A DNA stretch of 64,000 nucleotides from Aliivibrio sp. S4MY1 (GCF_028765545.1 NZ_JARACP010000001.1:310001-374000); one strand, 5' to 3'. Positions 9,701 to 19,203 are shown, counted from the stretch's first letter. Notes: a model not told the origin generated them from the letters alone. A program made the numbers and translations.

Positions 9701-9717
9701 ATCTGGTCGGATGTGTT
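9701..9717. promoter_or_regulatory. FadR-like operator upstream of fadL1
   Basis: ATCTGGTCGGATGTGTT closely matches the enterobacterial FadR consensus as I remember it (AnCTGGTCCGAynTGTT). It sits in the 5' region of fadL1, where repression by FadR in the absence of fatty acids would be expected. The match was read by eye and not scored. Confidence 0.65.
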
Positions 9718-9800
9718 ATTTGGGCGTACAGGTGTGTGTCTTAATTGTTGTTTGAGGGTATATGTGTACGCTGAAATTTTTAGGTAAAGAAAGATAAGAT

Positions 9801-9944
9801 CGCTTCGCTTGCAGGTTTCAGAGGTGATCGCTGAACGAACAGCATCAAAGAAGGTTCTCCCCCTTGATTGATGAGTTATTGAGATCGATAAAGTAAATAG
9901 AAGGGGGAGTTCGAGGGGGTTGTTTGCTCTAATAGAGCGAAGCG
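9801..9944. repeat. Intergenic element with nested inverted repeats
   Basis: Outer arms CGCTTCGCT (9801-9809) and AGCGAAGCG (9936-9944) enclose inner arms CTCCCCCTT (9857-9865) and AAGGGGGAG (9901-9909). Base composition is richer in G and C than the surroundings, and no gene is present. It looks like a dispersed repeat or small non-autonomous element. The rest of the gap between the two fadL genes shows only the FadR-like site and the fadL2 terminator. Confidence 0.55.
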
Positions 9945-10007
9945 TTCTAGTTAGCGCAGCGTATCGTTTCTAGTTTATATGTCATTGTTTTTAGATACGT
10001 GGCGATC

Positions 10008-10031
10008 AAAAAAGGCCAGCGTATGCTGACC
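10008..10031 (-). terminator. Terminator of fadL2
   Basis: On the minus strand GGTCAGC pairs with GCTGGCC around a 4-base loop, followed by six T. It lies 30 bases after the fadL2 stop. Confidence 0.88.
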
Positions 10032-10060
10032 TTTTGTATTTACACTTTTAAGAATAAATC

Positions 10061-11275
10061 TTAGAAGCTGTAGCTGTACTGAACACCTGCAAGAATAGCA
10101 TCTGCGTGTGTTGTTGCTGTTAGAGGAAGAATACCGCCAGTATCTTCTTCTACTTTAACATCGTCACCCATTAGATATGTAAAGCCAAAGTCAACGGTGT
10201 GTTTTTTCTGGAAGTGGTAACTCACACCAGCTGATAACCATTGGCGATCAGAGTCAGGAACAGAGATTGATGTATCTTTATCCTGTGCTGCTGTGTCGTA
10301 CATGTAACCAGCACGAAGTGTCCATGCATCGTTTAAGAAATATGTACCACCGATAGAGTAGTGCATACCATTTTGCCAGTTATACTCTTTTTCAGTGATT
10401 GCTGCATTTGTGAATTCAATTTGATCGAAATCACTCCAGCCAATGTATTGAACGGAATAGTGCACTGCAAACTTGGTATCTTTGATCTCATGGTAACCAG
10501 AGAACTCAATCATATCTGGTAATGGTAATGTAACTTTTTGATTACCATCTTCAGCTTCGATTTCGGGACTGTAGTGATAAGACAAACCAAAGCGATTACC
10601 TTCGTTTAACTCATAAACACCACCAAGGTTAAAACCAACACCGACTCCACTAGCATCAATATCTAAAATAGGAGTAGTTCCTAGATCACGTTTTAACTTT
10701 CCTGAACCTTGAATGATGTCAATACCACCGCCAAGGCTAAACTGTTCGTTTACACGGAAAGATGCAGTTAAAGCATAATTAATGCTTTTAATTTCAGTTG
10801 TCCCACCATAAACATTAGCTCCTGGTGTTGTAGGGCTAGTTCCAAATGAGTCATCAAATTCATTTGATGTACCAAAGTTAGAATAGATTCCGGCACCAAA
10901 AGCCCATTGTTCATTTAAACGATGAACATAATAGATATTTGGAACTGGAGTGCCACTGCTATTATTTGCACTATCTACAGGAGCAACACCGCCGCCTAAA
11001 GCCGAAGAATCATAACTAACATCAGTCACATCAATATCAGTTTTGATGTAGTTAACACCACCTGAAAACTGTGATGAATCAAATAGAGCCATGGCAGCGG
11101 CGTTACGTGACATTACTGATGCGTTATCAGCGATTACTGCATCACCAGCAAATGCACGGCCTAGGCCTGTTGCTGATTGTGCGTTTAGTTGGAAACCGGC
11201 AGCAGTAGCTTGTTGTGTTGCAAGAGTGATGGTTGCTGCTAGAAGTGTTTTTGAAAACAGACGCTTCTTATTCAT
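10061..11275 (-). CDS. fadL: FadL-type long-chain fatty acid outer membrane channel (copy 2)
   Basis: A second FadL paralogue of 404 residues with signal peptide MNKKRLFSKTLLAATITLATQQATA and the mature N terminus GFQLNAQSATGLGRAFAGDAV. The last strand ends GVQYSYSF, as expected of an outer membrane barrel. The start ATG 11275 was chosen because a signal peptide begins there. The longer frame from TTG 11311 adds twelve residues ahead of it. The only clear Shine-Dalgarno (AAGGAA) instead serves a tiny upstream frame that overlaps this ATG. Two FadR-like sites lie upstream. Confidence 0.92.
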   Translation of the reverse strand: MNKKRLFSKTLLAATITLATQQATAAGFQLNAQSATGLGRAFAGDAVIADNASVMSRNAAAMALFDSSQFSGGVNYIKTDIDVTDVSYDSSALGGGVAPVDSANNSSGTPVPNIYYVHRLNEQWAFGAGIYSNFGTSNEFDDSFGTSPTTPGANVYGGTTEIKSINYALTASFRVNEQFSLGGGIDIIQGSGKLKRDLGTTPILDIDASGVGVGFNLGGVYELNEGNRFGLSYHYSPEIEAEDGNQKVTLPLPDMIEFSGYHEIKDTKFAVHYSVQYIGWSDFDQIEFTNAAITEKEYNWQNGMHYSIGGTYFLNDAWTLRAGYMYDTAAQDKDTSISVPDSDRQWLSAGVSYHFQKKHTVDFGFTYLMGDDVKVEEDTGGILPLTATTHADAILAGVQYSYSF

Positions 11276-11385
11276 AATTATTATATTCCATGTATTGTTA
11301 TTTCCTTTCAATTCTGCGACTGAAAAGATTTTTTTAGTTGAGACTGAAATCTCGATGCCGAGATAATAACGATCAGATCATAGAC

Positions 11386-11402
11386 GACAAATCCGACCAC
11401 TG
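11386..11402 (-). promoter_or_regulatory. FadR-like operator upstream of fadL2
   Basis: Read on the minus strand, CAGTGGTCGGATTTGTC shares TGGTCGGAT-TGT with the site before fadL1. It lies 111 bases upstream of the fadL2 start. Confidence 0.6.
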
Positions 11403-11425
11403 CTAAAAATTCATTAAAATTCGTG

Positions 11426-11442
11426 ATCTGGTCGTGATTTGC
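11426..11442 (+). promoter_or_regulatory. Second, weaker FadR-like site upstream of fadL2
   Basis: ATCTGGTCGTGATTTGC keeps the ATCTGGTCG half but diverges in the second half. It lies 24 bases beyond the stronger site, so a pair of operators in front of fadL2 is possible. Confidence 0.4.
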
Positions 11443-11784
11443 TCTTAAATGCCACTCTTAATTAACAATACTAGAGCTAAAACTCTATTTTAAGCCTAAT
11501 TTTTTATTAATGATAATATGGTTAACTTATTGATTAATTTGAATTATTCCTATCCCTTTGTGGTATTTAGAGTTTAAGCTCTATATTGATCATTTTCTAA
11601 TGTTAAATTGATGAAAACTTTTAATTTTTTCACTTTTTTTGGGAGGAATATTGGTGAGTGGTTACAAAGTATTCATGAGGTGTTTGCTTGGTTTTGAATT
11701 CATTAATTAAGCAGGAAGGTAGTAAAAGAACATAAAATTGATCTATTTCAATAAATGAATTCTGAGACGCGTTATAGTTGATCT
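11443..11784. other. Gene-free AT-rich stretch upstream of fadL2
   Basis: About 340 bases with no convincing reading frame. A 62-codon leftward frame (11630-11818) lacks a binding site and has non-protein composition. I see only AT-rich DNA that may hold promoters for fadL2 and for the putative small RNA downstream. Confidence 0.5.
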
Positions 11785-11941
11785 CGTTATCTGGTTGAGC
11801 AATCAACCCGTTGAGCAAGATAACATTTCCTTTTGAAGGCTGACTTTACTTTCTCCTTATCAGGTGAAACTGATTTTACAATTGGCTATTATCGTTAATT
11901 GTTTTTTATTCTGACCACATCGATTGATGTGGTTTTTTTTT
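11785..11941 (+). ncRNA. Candidate small RNA ending in an orphan Rho-independent terminator
   Basis: A strong terminator (ACCACATC/GATGTGGT with GATT loop, then ten T, 11914-11941) stands rightward with no coding sequence before it. Upstream there is a hairpin GGTTGA-GCAA-TCAACC (11793-11808) with a GNRA-type loop, a U-rich stretch just before the terminator stem, and a TATAGT box at 11773-11778. These together resemble a roughly 155-base Hfq-type small RNA. The 5' end is a guess from the TATAGT box, and no -35 element of good spacing is visible. Confidence 0.45.
11914..11941 (+). terminator. Orphan Rho-independent terminator between fadL2 and fadI
   Basis: An 8-bp perfect stem, 4-base loop and ten T. 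The nearest gene in this orientation upstream is more than 4 kb away (mlaA), so it must end a local non-coding transcript or act on read-through. Confidence 0.85.
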
Positions 11942-12131
11942 ATCAAAATAGTCAGTAGGTTACATTTTCACGGGTCAGATCGTTAGCTTAATTGCTCTCT
12001 TATTTTTTCTACTTTCCTATCTAATTACCTTCATTTCTAACCAGTAAACAAGAATTTATGAGTGATTAATAATTCGCCGCTCACATTTCTACTATAACTC
12101 ACTTCTCAAAATTAACAAATTGATTACAATG

Positions 12132-12148
12132 TGAGGTCTGACCACTTA
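12132..12148 (-). promoter_or_regulatory. FadR-like operator in front of fadIJ
   Basis: On the minus strand AAGTGGTCAGACCTCAC carries the symmetric core TGGTC-GACC and lies 29 bases ahead of the fadI ATG, where binding would block transcription. It matches the FadR pattern also seen before both fadL genes. Confidence 0.62.
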
Positions 12149-12176
12149 TTAGGTTGATATTATGCAAGGAGATGCA

Positions 12177-13505
12177 ATGTCAAACGCCAAATTATCAAAG
12201 ACCTATCAGCCATTAACGACACGACAAGGTGATCGCATTGCGGTTGTTTCAGGTATTCGAACCCCATTTGCTAAGCAATCTACGGCTTTTATTTCTACGC
12301 CTGCGGTAGATCTCGGTAAGCTTGCCGTAAAAGCATTGATGGATAAAACAGACATAGATCCAAAATTGATTGATCAAGTTGTCTTTGGCCAAGTAGTGCA
12401 AATGCCAGAAGCACCAAACATTGCACGTGAAATTGTATTAGGTACAGGTATGGATATCGCAACCGATGCCTACAGTGTGACTAGAGCGTGCGCGACCAGT
12501 TTTCAAACCACGGCAAACGTAGTGGAAAGCATCATGGCTGGCACCATTGATATTGGTATTGCTGGTGGTGCAGATTCTTCTTCTGTATTGCCTATTGGGG
12601 TATCAAAAAAAATGGCCGCAACGTTGCTTGCCCTTAGCAAAACCAAAACCATAAGTCAGAAACTCTCCCTTCTTCGTACTTTATCAATGAAAGATCTTGC
12701 GCCTGTACCTCCTGCTGTTGCTGAATATTCCACAGGGATCTCGATGGGGCAAACCGCAGAGCAAATGGCGAAAACTCACGGCATAACTCGTGAAGAGCAA
12801 GATGCGTTAGCACACCGTTCACACTCATTAGCTGCAAAAGCGTGGCAAGAGGGTTTGATACAAGATGAAGTGATGACCGCTTTTCCAGAACCGTATAAAA
12901 CCTGGCTAGATCAGGACAATAATATTCGCCACGACTCAGATCTTGCAAGTTACGCCAAATTGCGTCCTGCGTTTGATAGAAAATACGGTTCAGTGACTGC
13001 TGCCAACAGCACCCCTTTAACAGATGGTGGTGCTGCAATATTATTAATGAGTGAAAAGCGCGCCAAAGAACTAGGTTATGAACCGTTGGGCTATATTCGA
13101 TCTTTTGCCTTTAGCGCGATAGATGTGCATAACGACATGTTAATGGGACCATTTTATGCCACACCAATGGCCCTCGATAAAGCGGGTATTTCTTTATCAG
13201 ATTTAACCTTGATAGATATGCACGAAGCTTTTGCAGCACAAACGTTATCGAACGTAAAAATGTTTGCATCCGATAAATTCGCCAGAGAATGCTTAGGCAG
13301 AGATAAAGCCATTGGTGAAATAGACATGGATAAATTCAATGTGCTTGGTGGGTCAATTGCTTATGGGCATCCTTTTGCGGCAACGGGAGCCAGAATGATC
13401 ATTCAAACATTGCGAGAACTAAAGCGCCGCGGTGGTGGCTTTGGGTTAAATACCGCATGTGCCGCAGGTGGCCTAGGTGCAGCAATGGTTTTGGAGGCTG
13501 AATAA
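12177..13505 (+). CDS. fadI: FadI, 3-ketoacyl-CoA thiolase
   Basis: FadI is the thiolase of the FadIJ beta-oxidation complex, cleaving 3-ketoacyl-CoA to acetyl-CoA. The active-site cysteine is in [10 protein letters not shown] (about residue 104). The C-terminal [16 protein letters not shown] and [13 protein letters not shown] carry the catalytic His and second Cys. The ATG at 12177 is preceded by AGGAG at five bases and gives 442 residues starting [10 protein letters not shown], better than the ATG at 12162. It overlaps fadJ by one base. Confidence 0.95.
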   Translation: MSNAKLSKTYQPLTTRQGDRIAVVSGIRTPFAKQSTAFISTPAVDLGKLAVKALMDKTDIDPKLIDQVVFGQVVQMPEAPNIAREIVLGTGMDIATDAYSVTRACATSFQTTANVVESIMAGTIDIGIAGGADSSSVLPIGVSKKMAATLLALSKTKTISQKLSLLRTLSMKDLAPVPPAVAEYSTGISMGQTAEQMAKTHGITREEQDALAHRSHSLAAKAWQEGLIQDEVMTAFPEPYKTWLDQDNNIRHDSDLASYAKLRPAFDRKYGSVTAANSTPLTDGGAAILLMSEKRAKELGYEPLGYIRSFAFSAIDVHNDMLMGPFYATPMALDKAGISLSDLTLIDMHEAFAAQTLSNVKMFASDKFARECLGRDKAIGEIDMDKFNVLGGSIAYGHPFAATGARMIIQTLRELKRRGGGFGLNTACAAGGLGAAMVLEAE

Positions 13506-15604
13506 TGACATTAGAAATAAATAACAGTGCTATTGAAGCAGTAGAAAACAGCAGTGCGTTTTCCTGGTTTAAAGATGATGCCGGTATCGCTTGGCTGACG
13601 ATTGATGTGCCTAATGAAAAGATGAACACACTAAAGTCAGCATTTGCAGAACAAGTGACTCAAGTACTTAATGACATTGAAGCACAACATTCAGACATTA
13701 AAGGCTTGGTCATTCAATCAGGTAAACCCGATAACTTTATTGCGGGCGCAGACATTAGCATGATAGCTAACTGTGAAAGCGCAGCAGAAGCGCAAGCGTT
13801 GGCTGAAAAAGGTCAGCAGTTGTTTCAACGCATTGAAGATCTACCATTTGCTACCGTTGCCGCGATTCATGGTCCTTGTCTCGGTGGTGGATTAGAGTTG
13901 GCACTGGCGTGTGATTATCGTGTGTGCAGTGATGACAATAAAACGAAATTAGGTCTGCCAGAAGTGCAATTAGGGTTGCTTCCGGGGTCTGGCGGAACAC
14001 AGCGATTGCCTCGACTTATTGGGTTACTCGCCAGTTTGGATATTATTTTAACGGGTAAGCAATTAAGACCTAAAAAAGCCCTAAAGTTAGGCGTTGTTAA
14101 TGCCTCGGTACCACAAACTATTTTGTCACGAACCGCCGCTGAATTTGCAGTAAAGAAAAAATCAAAAACCAAAGTAGCAACCAAAGAGTGGGCGATATCA
14201 AGAAACGCTCTTGGTCGTAATGTGATTTTCTCTCAAGCAGAAAAACAAGCGCAGAAAAAAGCACGCGGTAATTACCCTGCGATTTCGGCAATTTTAGATA
14301 GCATTAAATACGGGTTAGAAAAAGGGATTAAAAAGGGGCTTCAACGAGAAGCGGAGCAATTTGGTAAGCTTGCCATGACTCCTGAATCTGCTGCATTACG
14401 TTCCTTATTTTTTGCAATGACAGAGATGAAAAAAGAGAAAGGCAGCGAAGCAGAGCCTAAAATTATTCATCGAGTCGGAGTGTTAGGTGGTGGGTTAATG
14501 GGCGGTGGTATTGCTCATGTCTCTATTGCTAAAGCCAAAAAGAACGTCACCATAAAAGACATCAGTAATGATGGATTGTTAAATGCCTACCAGTACCATT
14601 ACCAACGTTTAGATAAGTTAAGAAAACGCCACATTATTAGTAAGGCTAAGCTGCAACAACAAATGCTGCAACTAACGGGAGTGACCGATTTTAGCGGATT
14701 TAAAAAATTGGATGTGGTGGTTGAGGCCGTATTTGAAGATCTCGCTTTGAAACAAGAGATGGTAAAAGCGGTGCAAGAGCAAGGAAAAGAAGACGTTATC
14801 TTTGCTACCAATACCTCTTCGCTTCCCATAGGCCAAATAGCAGAGGGCGCTGCAAAACCTGAGAATATTGTCGGTTTACACTATTTTAGCCCAGTAGAGA
14901 AAATGCCTTTGGTTGAAGTTATTCCGCATCAAACGACCAGTGATGAAGCCATCGCTACTGTGGTCTCTTTAGCGAAGCAACAAGGTAAAACGCCGATAGT
15001 CGTTAAAGATTGTGCTGGGTTTTATGTAAACCGAATTTTAGCGCCTTACATGAATGAAGCGGCAAGGTTATTGTTGGCGGGTGAGCCGATAGAGGCCATC
15101 GATGAGGCTTTATTAGATTTTGGTTTCCCTGTAGGGCCAATTTCATTATTAGATGAGGTTGGGGTAGATATTGGCGCGAAGATCATGCCGATATTAGAAG
15201 CTGAACTGGGTGATAGATTCCGCAGCCCTGATGTGTTCCAAACGTTAATCGATGATAAGCGTCTAGGTAAGAAAACTAAGCGTGGTTTCTATATCTACAA
15301 AGGTAAGAAGAAAGCGCCGGATCAAGATGTCTATTCACTACTTAACATTAAACCGCAATCTCAGCTAAGCAAAGATGAGATAGCCATGCGCTGTGTATTG
15401 CCTATGTTATCTGAAGCAAAACGCTGCTTAGATGAAGGTATTATTCGCTCAGAAAGAGACGGTGATATTGGCGCTATCTTTGGTATCGGTTTTCCCCCTT
15501 TCTTAGGTGGCCCATTTACTTATATGAACAATATCGGTGAAGAAAAGCTAGCGGCATTAATGAAGAAGTACGCTGATAAATATGGGGATAGGTTTTCTTT
15601 ATAA
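13505..15604 (+). CDS. fadJ: FadJ, bifunctional enoyl-CoA hydratase / 3-hydroxyacyl-CoA dehydrogenase
   Basis: The N-terminal third is a crotonase domain ([48 protein letters not shown]). From about residue 323 an NAD-binding domain begins with [16 protein letters not shown], followed by the dehydrogenase signature [17 protein letters not shown]. This is the alpha subunit of the second beta-oxidation complex, acting with FadI. Length 699. Start and fadI stop share a base, giving translational coupling. Confidence 0.95.
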   Translation: MTLEINNSAIEAVENSSAFSWFKDDAGIAWLTIDVPNEKMNTLKSAFAEQVTQVLNDIEAQHSDIKGLVIQSGKPDNFIAGADISMIANCESAAEAQALAEKGQQLFQRIEDLPFATVAAIHGPCLGGGLELALACDYRVCSDDNKTKLGLPEVQLGLLPGSGGTQRLPRLIGLLASLDIILTGKQLRPKKALKLGVVNASVPQTILSRTAAEFAVKKKSKTKVATKEWAISRNALGRNVIFSQAEKQAQKKARGNYPAISAILDSIKYGLEKGIKKGLQREAEQFGKLAMTPESAALRSLFFAMTEMKKEKGSEAEPKIIHRVGVLGGGLMGGGIAHVSIAKAKKNVTIKDISNDGLLNAYQYHYQRLDKLRKRHIISKAKLQQQMLQLTGVTDFSGFKKLDVVVEAVFEDLALKQEMVKAVQEQGKEDVIFATNTSSLPIGQIAEGAAKPENIVGLHYFSPVEKMPLVEVIPHQTTSDEAIATVVSLAKQQGKTPIVVKDCAGFYVNRILAPYMNEAARLLLAGEPIEAIDEALLDFGFPVGPISLLDEVGVDIGAKIMPILEAELGDRFRSPDVFQTLIDDKRLGKKTKRGFYIYKGKKKAPDQDVYSLLNIKPQSQLSKDEIAMRCVLPMLSEAKRCLDEGIIRSERDGDIGAIFGIGFPPFLGGPFTYMNNIGEEKLAALMKKYADKYGDRFSL

Positions 15605-15613
15605 TACCAATTC
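15602..15613. repeat. Short dispersed motif TAATACCAATTC after fadJ
   Basis: This 12-base string begins in the fadJ stop codon. The identical string recurs at 27993-28004 after clcA. A shorter version (ATACCAATT) occurs near 36653. Confidence 0.6.
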
Positions 15614-15674
15614 AAATAATGGTGTTTATTCTTATTAGAGATAATAAGTTCAACCTTTATTAGATGAGTTATAA

Positions 15675-15708
15675 GCCATCATAGTCAAAGGTTATGATGG
15701 CTTTTTTT
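15675..15708 (+). terminator. Terminator of fadIJ
   Basis: A 9-bp perfect stem GCCATCATA/TATGATGGC with a 9-base loop is followed by seven T. It lies 71 bases after the fadJ stop, between convergent genes. Confidence 0.88.
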
Positions 15709-15727
15709 AATGTTTAAACGATTGGAA

Positions 15728-18505
15728 TTATCCAAGATTCACGTCTTTCGCTCGCAATTGGAACTCATCAATAGAATCAATTTCTAACCCAACATCTAAG
15801 CGATCGTATTGTTCATGCTCGGTGCCTTGGCAATGCATGATTAAGCGATTCGCAGTTCTTGGTTTTAGTACGTTAACCACAAAACGCAGCATTTCAGTTC
15901 GCGTTAGCAAACTAAGTTCGTCAGCAACACGCTCTTTATGATCAAAATTTAAATCTTTATTGCCAATACAGGCCCATAAGCGCTGAGCTCGACCACGAAG
16001 ATTAGTGTCGGGATCAGAGATTTGATCAATCAATCCTTGTTTACTGTTTTGCCATTGCTCTTCATTTAGCTCTAATAACACCATGTAGAAGGCGTTAAGA
16101 AACTCATCAATCGCATCTAATAATATGGCAGGAGGAGCCATAGGTGATTGAACATATAAGATCAATCCTGGGTGCTTGTTTAACGGTAAATTTCCCGTCC
16201 CAACCATGTAGCCTAATTGCTGTTTGGTTCTAATTTCATGGAAAAAAGAAGCCGACATTAAATGGTTTGCTAACGTATAAAGCGCAAAACTGCGAGGGTC
16301 TTCTTGAGCTGATTGATAATAGACTAATAAGGCCGAATCAGAATGGTCACAAAATAGCTCACGCTGAAAGGTTCCGGATTCTCCTAACATAATCAGTGGT
16401 CGAAATGACTCTTCATAAGTTTGATTTTGCATACGAAGTGCATTTTTTAGTGAGTTGCCTAAGTCTAGAGCTTGTTGCTGTGACCAGTCACCATAGACAA
16501 ACATCTCAACGTGTAACTCTGCAAACATCGCTTGAACAAAGTTAGGCAGATCATCGACCTCTATACTTTCTAATGCCTCAAGAAGGACAGGGTAAGGGGG
16601 ATTGTTTGGTTGTAAAATCCCTGATAATGCATTGAAAAGTTGCGAAATAGGGCGCTCTTTCGAAGCGTTGCTCCAGTGACGTGTCAGTTGATTCTTAATG
16701 AAATCAAAACGTTCACTACTAAACTCACGAGTAGTAAAGCGTTTTAAAATAACCTCTAATAATAAAGGCTGCTTTTGACTAAAGCCCGATAGAGCAAGAG
16801 TGACGCCACCTTGGTGACAATAGAGGTTGTAGCCCATTCCTGCTATTTCAGCTTGATAGGTTTGTTCACTCAAGGCATCCATCAGCATTTCGACACATAG
16901 GCGAGTTTTTACTATTTTTCGTGGGTCAGAAATGGAATGTGGGCTATCGATGGCAATATAAACCATACCTTTTGGTACCCTAAATTCTTCTTCTTGCTTA
17001 TGCCATAGACGAAAACCCGGTAAGTCTTCAATCAACATTGGAAATTCGGTGGTATCTGTTAACGCTTGAGGTTCAAGATCGTAGCAAATATAAGGGTTTT
17101 TCTCTGGAAGGAAAAGCTCAGGATGCGGCTCAACATTTTTCCAAAGTGTCAATTGATTCTCTGTCAGTGGGTGAACTGAGTAAGGGGTATGATACCACTT
17201 ATCTTTATGGTCATACTCTAACCCTTGAGCCACTAAGGTTACTCGCATTTTTTCAGGCGTCAGTTGTTCTAACAGATCTTTAATTTGCTGCTCATGGTAG
17301 CCTTCCATCATATAGTCGGCATACATAGCGTCTTCAGCATGATAGCGTTGTAAATTCATGACAAGATGGCTAACTAAATCAAGTGGCTTGCTTTTTTCTT
17401 GGAATTGAAAAGCCGACTCTAAAACGGCTTTTTTCTCACTGTATCGCCATTCATCAAAGCCTTGCTGCTTGATAAGTTCAATGTACTGATAAGTGAGTGT
17501 AATGATCTCATCAGTATGTTCGATGCCTTTTTCCGTTAAGTTATAAGCCAGAGTAAACTCGCGGAAGTTGCTGCCACTCACACCACCACCAGCGGTTAGC
17601 GAATGGATATAACCGAGTTTTTTTAAATACAGCATTAAACTGCCTTCGCCTTCATAACCAAGCAGGTGACCAAGATAATTTAACGGTTTGGTTTTGTAAA
17701 AACGGTCTTGATTTGGCAAAGAAAAAGCGAGAGTTAGCTTTCGAACTTCTTTTAATGGTTCAATATTTATCCAACATGCTTGTTGATCTTCTGTTACGTA
17801 AGCGACATCAATTGTTTTATGTCCTAAATTTTGATTAGGGATGGCAGAGAAAGATTGAGTGGCTAAAAGTTCTAATTCACAAAGTGGACGATTCCCTAAA
17901 ACCACAGCGGTCATTAAATCGGCAGAATAATGGTCTTGATAAAAAGCCAGCATTTCATCACGGATAGAAGAAGTGTCGTTATCGGCTAACGTATCAATGC
18001 TTCCTACTGAGAATTTAGCGAATGGATGCGCTTGATTAATGGTCTCTTTGTGTACCTGATAAATACGACGAACATCGTCTTTAAGTTTTAATTTATATTC
18101 TGAATCAACGGCTTGACGTTCTTTATCTACGGCTTCTTCGTTAAATAATGAGGCATAGAAGAACTGGCCAAAGCGATCAAGACCTTCTTCAAACGCATGG
18201 TGAGAAATTTCAAAGAAAAAAGTAGTGTGTTCAGTGCCTGTCCATGCGTTATTTGAGCCACCTTGCTGGTTAATAAATGAGTGAAACTCTCCCACTTTTG
18301 GGTATTTTTCTGTACCAAGAAACAGCATATGCTCTAAAAAGTGAGCAAGACCTGGGCGATGGTCAGGATCATCAAAGTGACCGACATTAACAGAAAGGGC
18401 GGCAGAAGAACGTGGAGCCGTATCGTCTTGAACCAGCAATACTCGCAGTTTATTATCGAGTTCGATAAAACGATATTTCTTTTGATCATTTGGGCTGATA
18501 TGCAC
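15728..18505 (-). CDS. Insulinase-type M16 zinc metallopeptidase (protease III-like)
   Basis: A large M16 peptidase with the inverted zinc motif HFLEH (residues 55-59 from the chosen start), HTTFFFEI and the downstream Glu region ERQAVDSEYK. Four M16 half-domains would fit 925 residues. The frame can be extended to TTG 18538, but GTG 18505 has AGGAG at seven bases and begins MHISPNDQKKYRF, so I prefer it. Such enzymes degrade small peptides. No clear signal peptide is visible from this start, which suggests a cytoplasmic form. It is transcribed alone, divergent from sixA. Confidence 0.88.
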   Translation of the reverse strand: MHISPNDQKKYRFIELDNKLRVLLVQDDTAPRSSAALSVNVGHFDDPDHRPGLAHFLEHMLFLGTEKYPKVGEFHSFINQQGGSNNAWTGTEHTTFFFEISHHAFEEGLDRFGQFFYASLFNEEAVDKERQAVDSEYKLKLKDDVRRIYQVHKETINQAHPFAKFSVGSIDTLADNDTSSIRDEMLAFYQDHYSADLMTAVVLGNRPLCELELLATQSFSAIPNQNLGHKTIDVAYVTEDQQACWINIEPLKEVRKLTLAFSLPNQDRFYKTKPLNYLGHLLGYEGEGSLMLYLKKLGYIHSLTAGGGVSGSNFREFTLAYNLTEKGIEHTDEIITLTYQYIELIKQQGFDEWRYSEKKAVLESAFQFQEKSKPLDLVSHLVMNLQRYHAEDAMYADYMMEGYHEQQIKDLLEQLTPEKMRVTLVAQGLEYDHKDKWYHTPYSVHPLTENQLTLWKNVEPHPELFLPEKNPYICYDLEPQALTDTTEFPMLIEDLPGFRLWHKQEEEFRVPKGMVYIAIDSPHSISDPRKIVKTRLCVEMLMDALSEQTYQAEIAGMGYNLYCHQGGVTLALSGFSQKQPLLLEVILKRFTTREFSSERFDFIKNQLTRHWSNASKERPISQLFNALSGILQPNNPPYPVLLEALESIEVDDLPNFVQAMFAELHVEMFVYGDWSQQQALDLGNSLKNALRMQNQTYEESFRPLIMLGESGTFQRELFCDHSDSALLVYYQSAQEDPRSFALYTLANHLMSASFFHEIRTKQQLGYMVGTGNLPLNKHPGLILYVQSPMAPPAILLDAIDEFLNAFYMVLLELNEEQWQNSKQGLIDQISDPDTNLRGRAQRLWACIGNKDLNFDHKERVADELSLLTRTEMLRFVVNVLKPRTANRLIMHCQGTEHEQYDRLDVGLEIDSIDEFQLRAKDVNLG

Positions 18506-18670
18506 AGGGTGCTCCTGTTTTAAGGCAGAGATGGGCAATTTAATGCCCTCATTTTTATATTTATTTTTCTAATTATGGCGCTGAACCCACAGACTAGCAA
18601 ACTCTCTCTTTCCCCTTTTTGTCATTGCTTGCTACTATTGTGAGGTTAGTAATGATTTGAGAATGAATAA

Positions 18671-19141
18671 ATGAAAGTATTCATAATGCGTCATGGCGAA
18701 GCTGAGATGTATGCGCCAAGTGATGAAGAACGTAATTTGACACCTCATGGCGAGAGTCAATCAGCCCAAATTGCACAGTGGTTAATGAAAACTCATCAGG
18801 TGCAGTTTGATTATGTATTGGTGAGCCCTTATGTACGAGCTCAACAAACATGGAATGCGATTAAACCTATTCTTAATGTTGCCGATGCAAAGGTAGAAAC
18901 GTCTGATGAAATCACGCCATACGGTGATTCTGATGATGTAGTGGAATACGTGAAAGCGCTGGGCAGTGTAGAAGACATAGAGAATATTTTAATTGTTTCT
19001 CATCTGCCATTAGTGGGTTATTTGACGGCGGATTTTGTTCCGGGAATTATGCCTCCAATGTTTCCAACGTCAGCCATTTCTTGTGTTGAGTTTAGTCATT
19101 CAACAGGAAAAAGCGATCTACTGTGGTTGCAACAAGCATAA
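18671..19141 (+). CDS. sixA: SixA, phosphohistidine phosphatase
   Basis: A small histidine-phosphatase-fold protein of 156 residues with the RHG motif at residues 7-9 (MRHGEAE) and the second catalytic His in LIVSHLPLVGYL. SixA removes phosphate from histidine on phosphotransfer proteins such as the nitrogen PTS NPr or ArcB. It is monocistronic and convergent with smrB across a shared terminator. Confidence 0.93.
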   Translation: MKVFIMRHGEAEMYAPSDEERNLTPHGESQSAQIAQWLMKTHQVQFDYVLVSPYVRAQQTWNAIKPILNVADAKVETSDEITPYGDSDDVVEYVKALGSVEDIENILIVSHLPLVGYLTADFVPGIMPPMFPTSAISCVEFSHSTGKSDLLWLQQA

Positions 19142-19163
19142 CGACAAGCTGTATTTCGGTATA

Positions 19164-19203
19164 AAAAAAGATCCCAAGCAAAGGCTTATGGGATCTTTTT
19201 TTT
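19164..19203. terminator. Bidirectional terminator between sixA and smrB
   Basis: GATCCC-AAGC pairs with GCTT-AT-GGGATC, flanked by A runs on the left and T runs on the right, so it can stop transcription from either side. Confidence 0.85.

Noticed and set aside
11630-11818. 62-codon leftward frame in the fadL2-fadI gap
   Set aside because: No binding site, unnatural composition and it overlaps the putative sRNA hairpin.
11968-11985. Possible extra FadR site (CACGGGTCAGATCGTTAG) before fadI
   Set aside because: Only part of the core matches; too weak to list beside the clear site at 12132-12148.
12634-13038. 134-codon leftward frame
   Set aside because: Fully antisense to the fadI coding region with no start signal.
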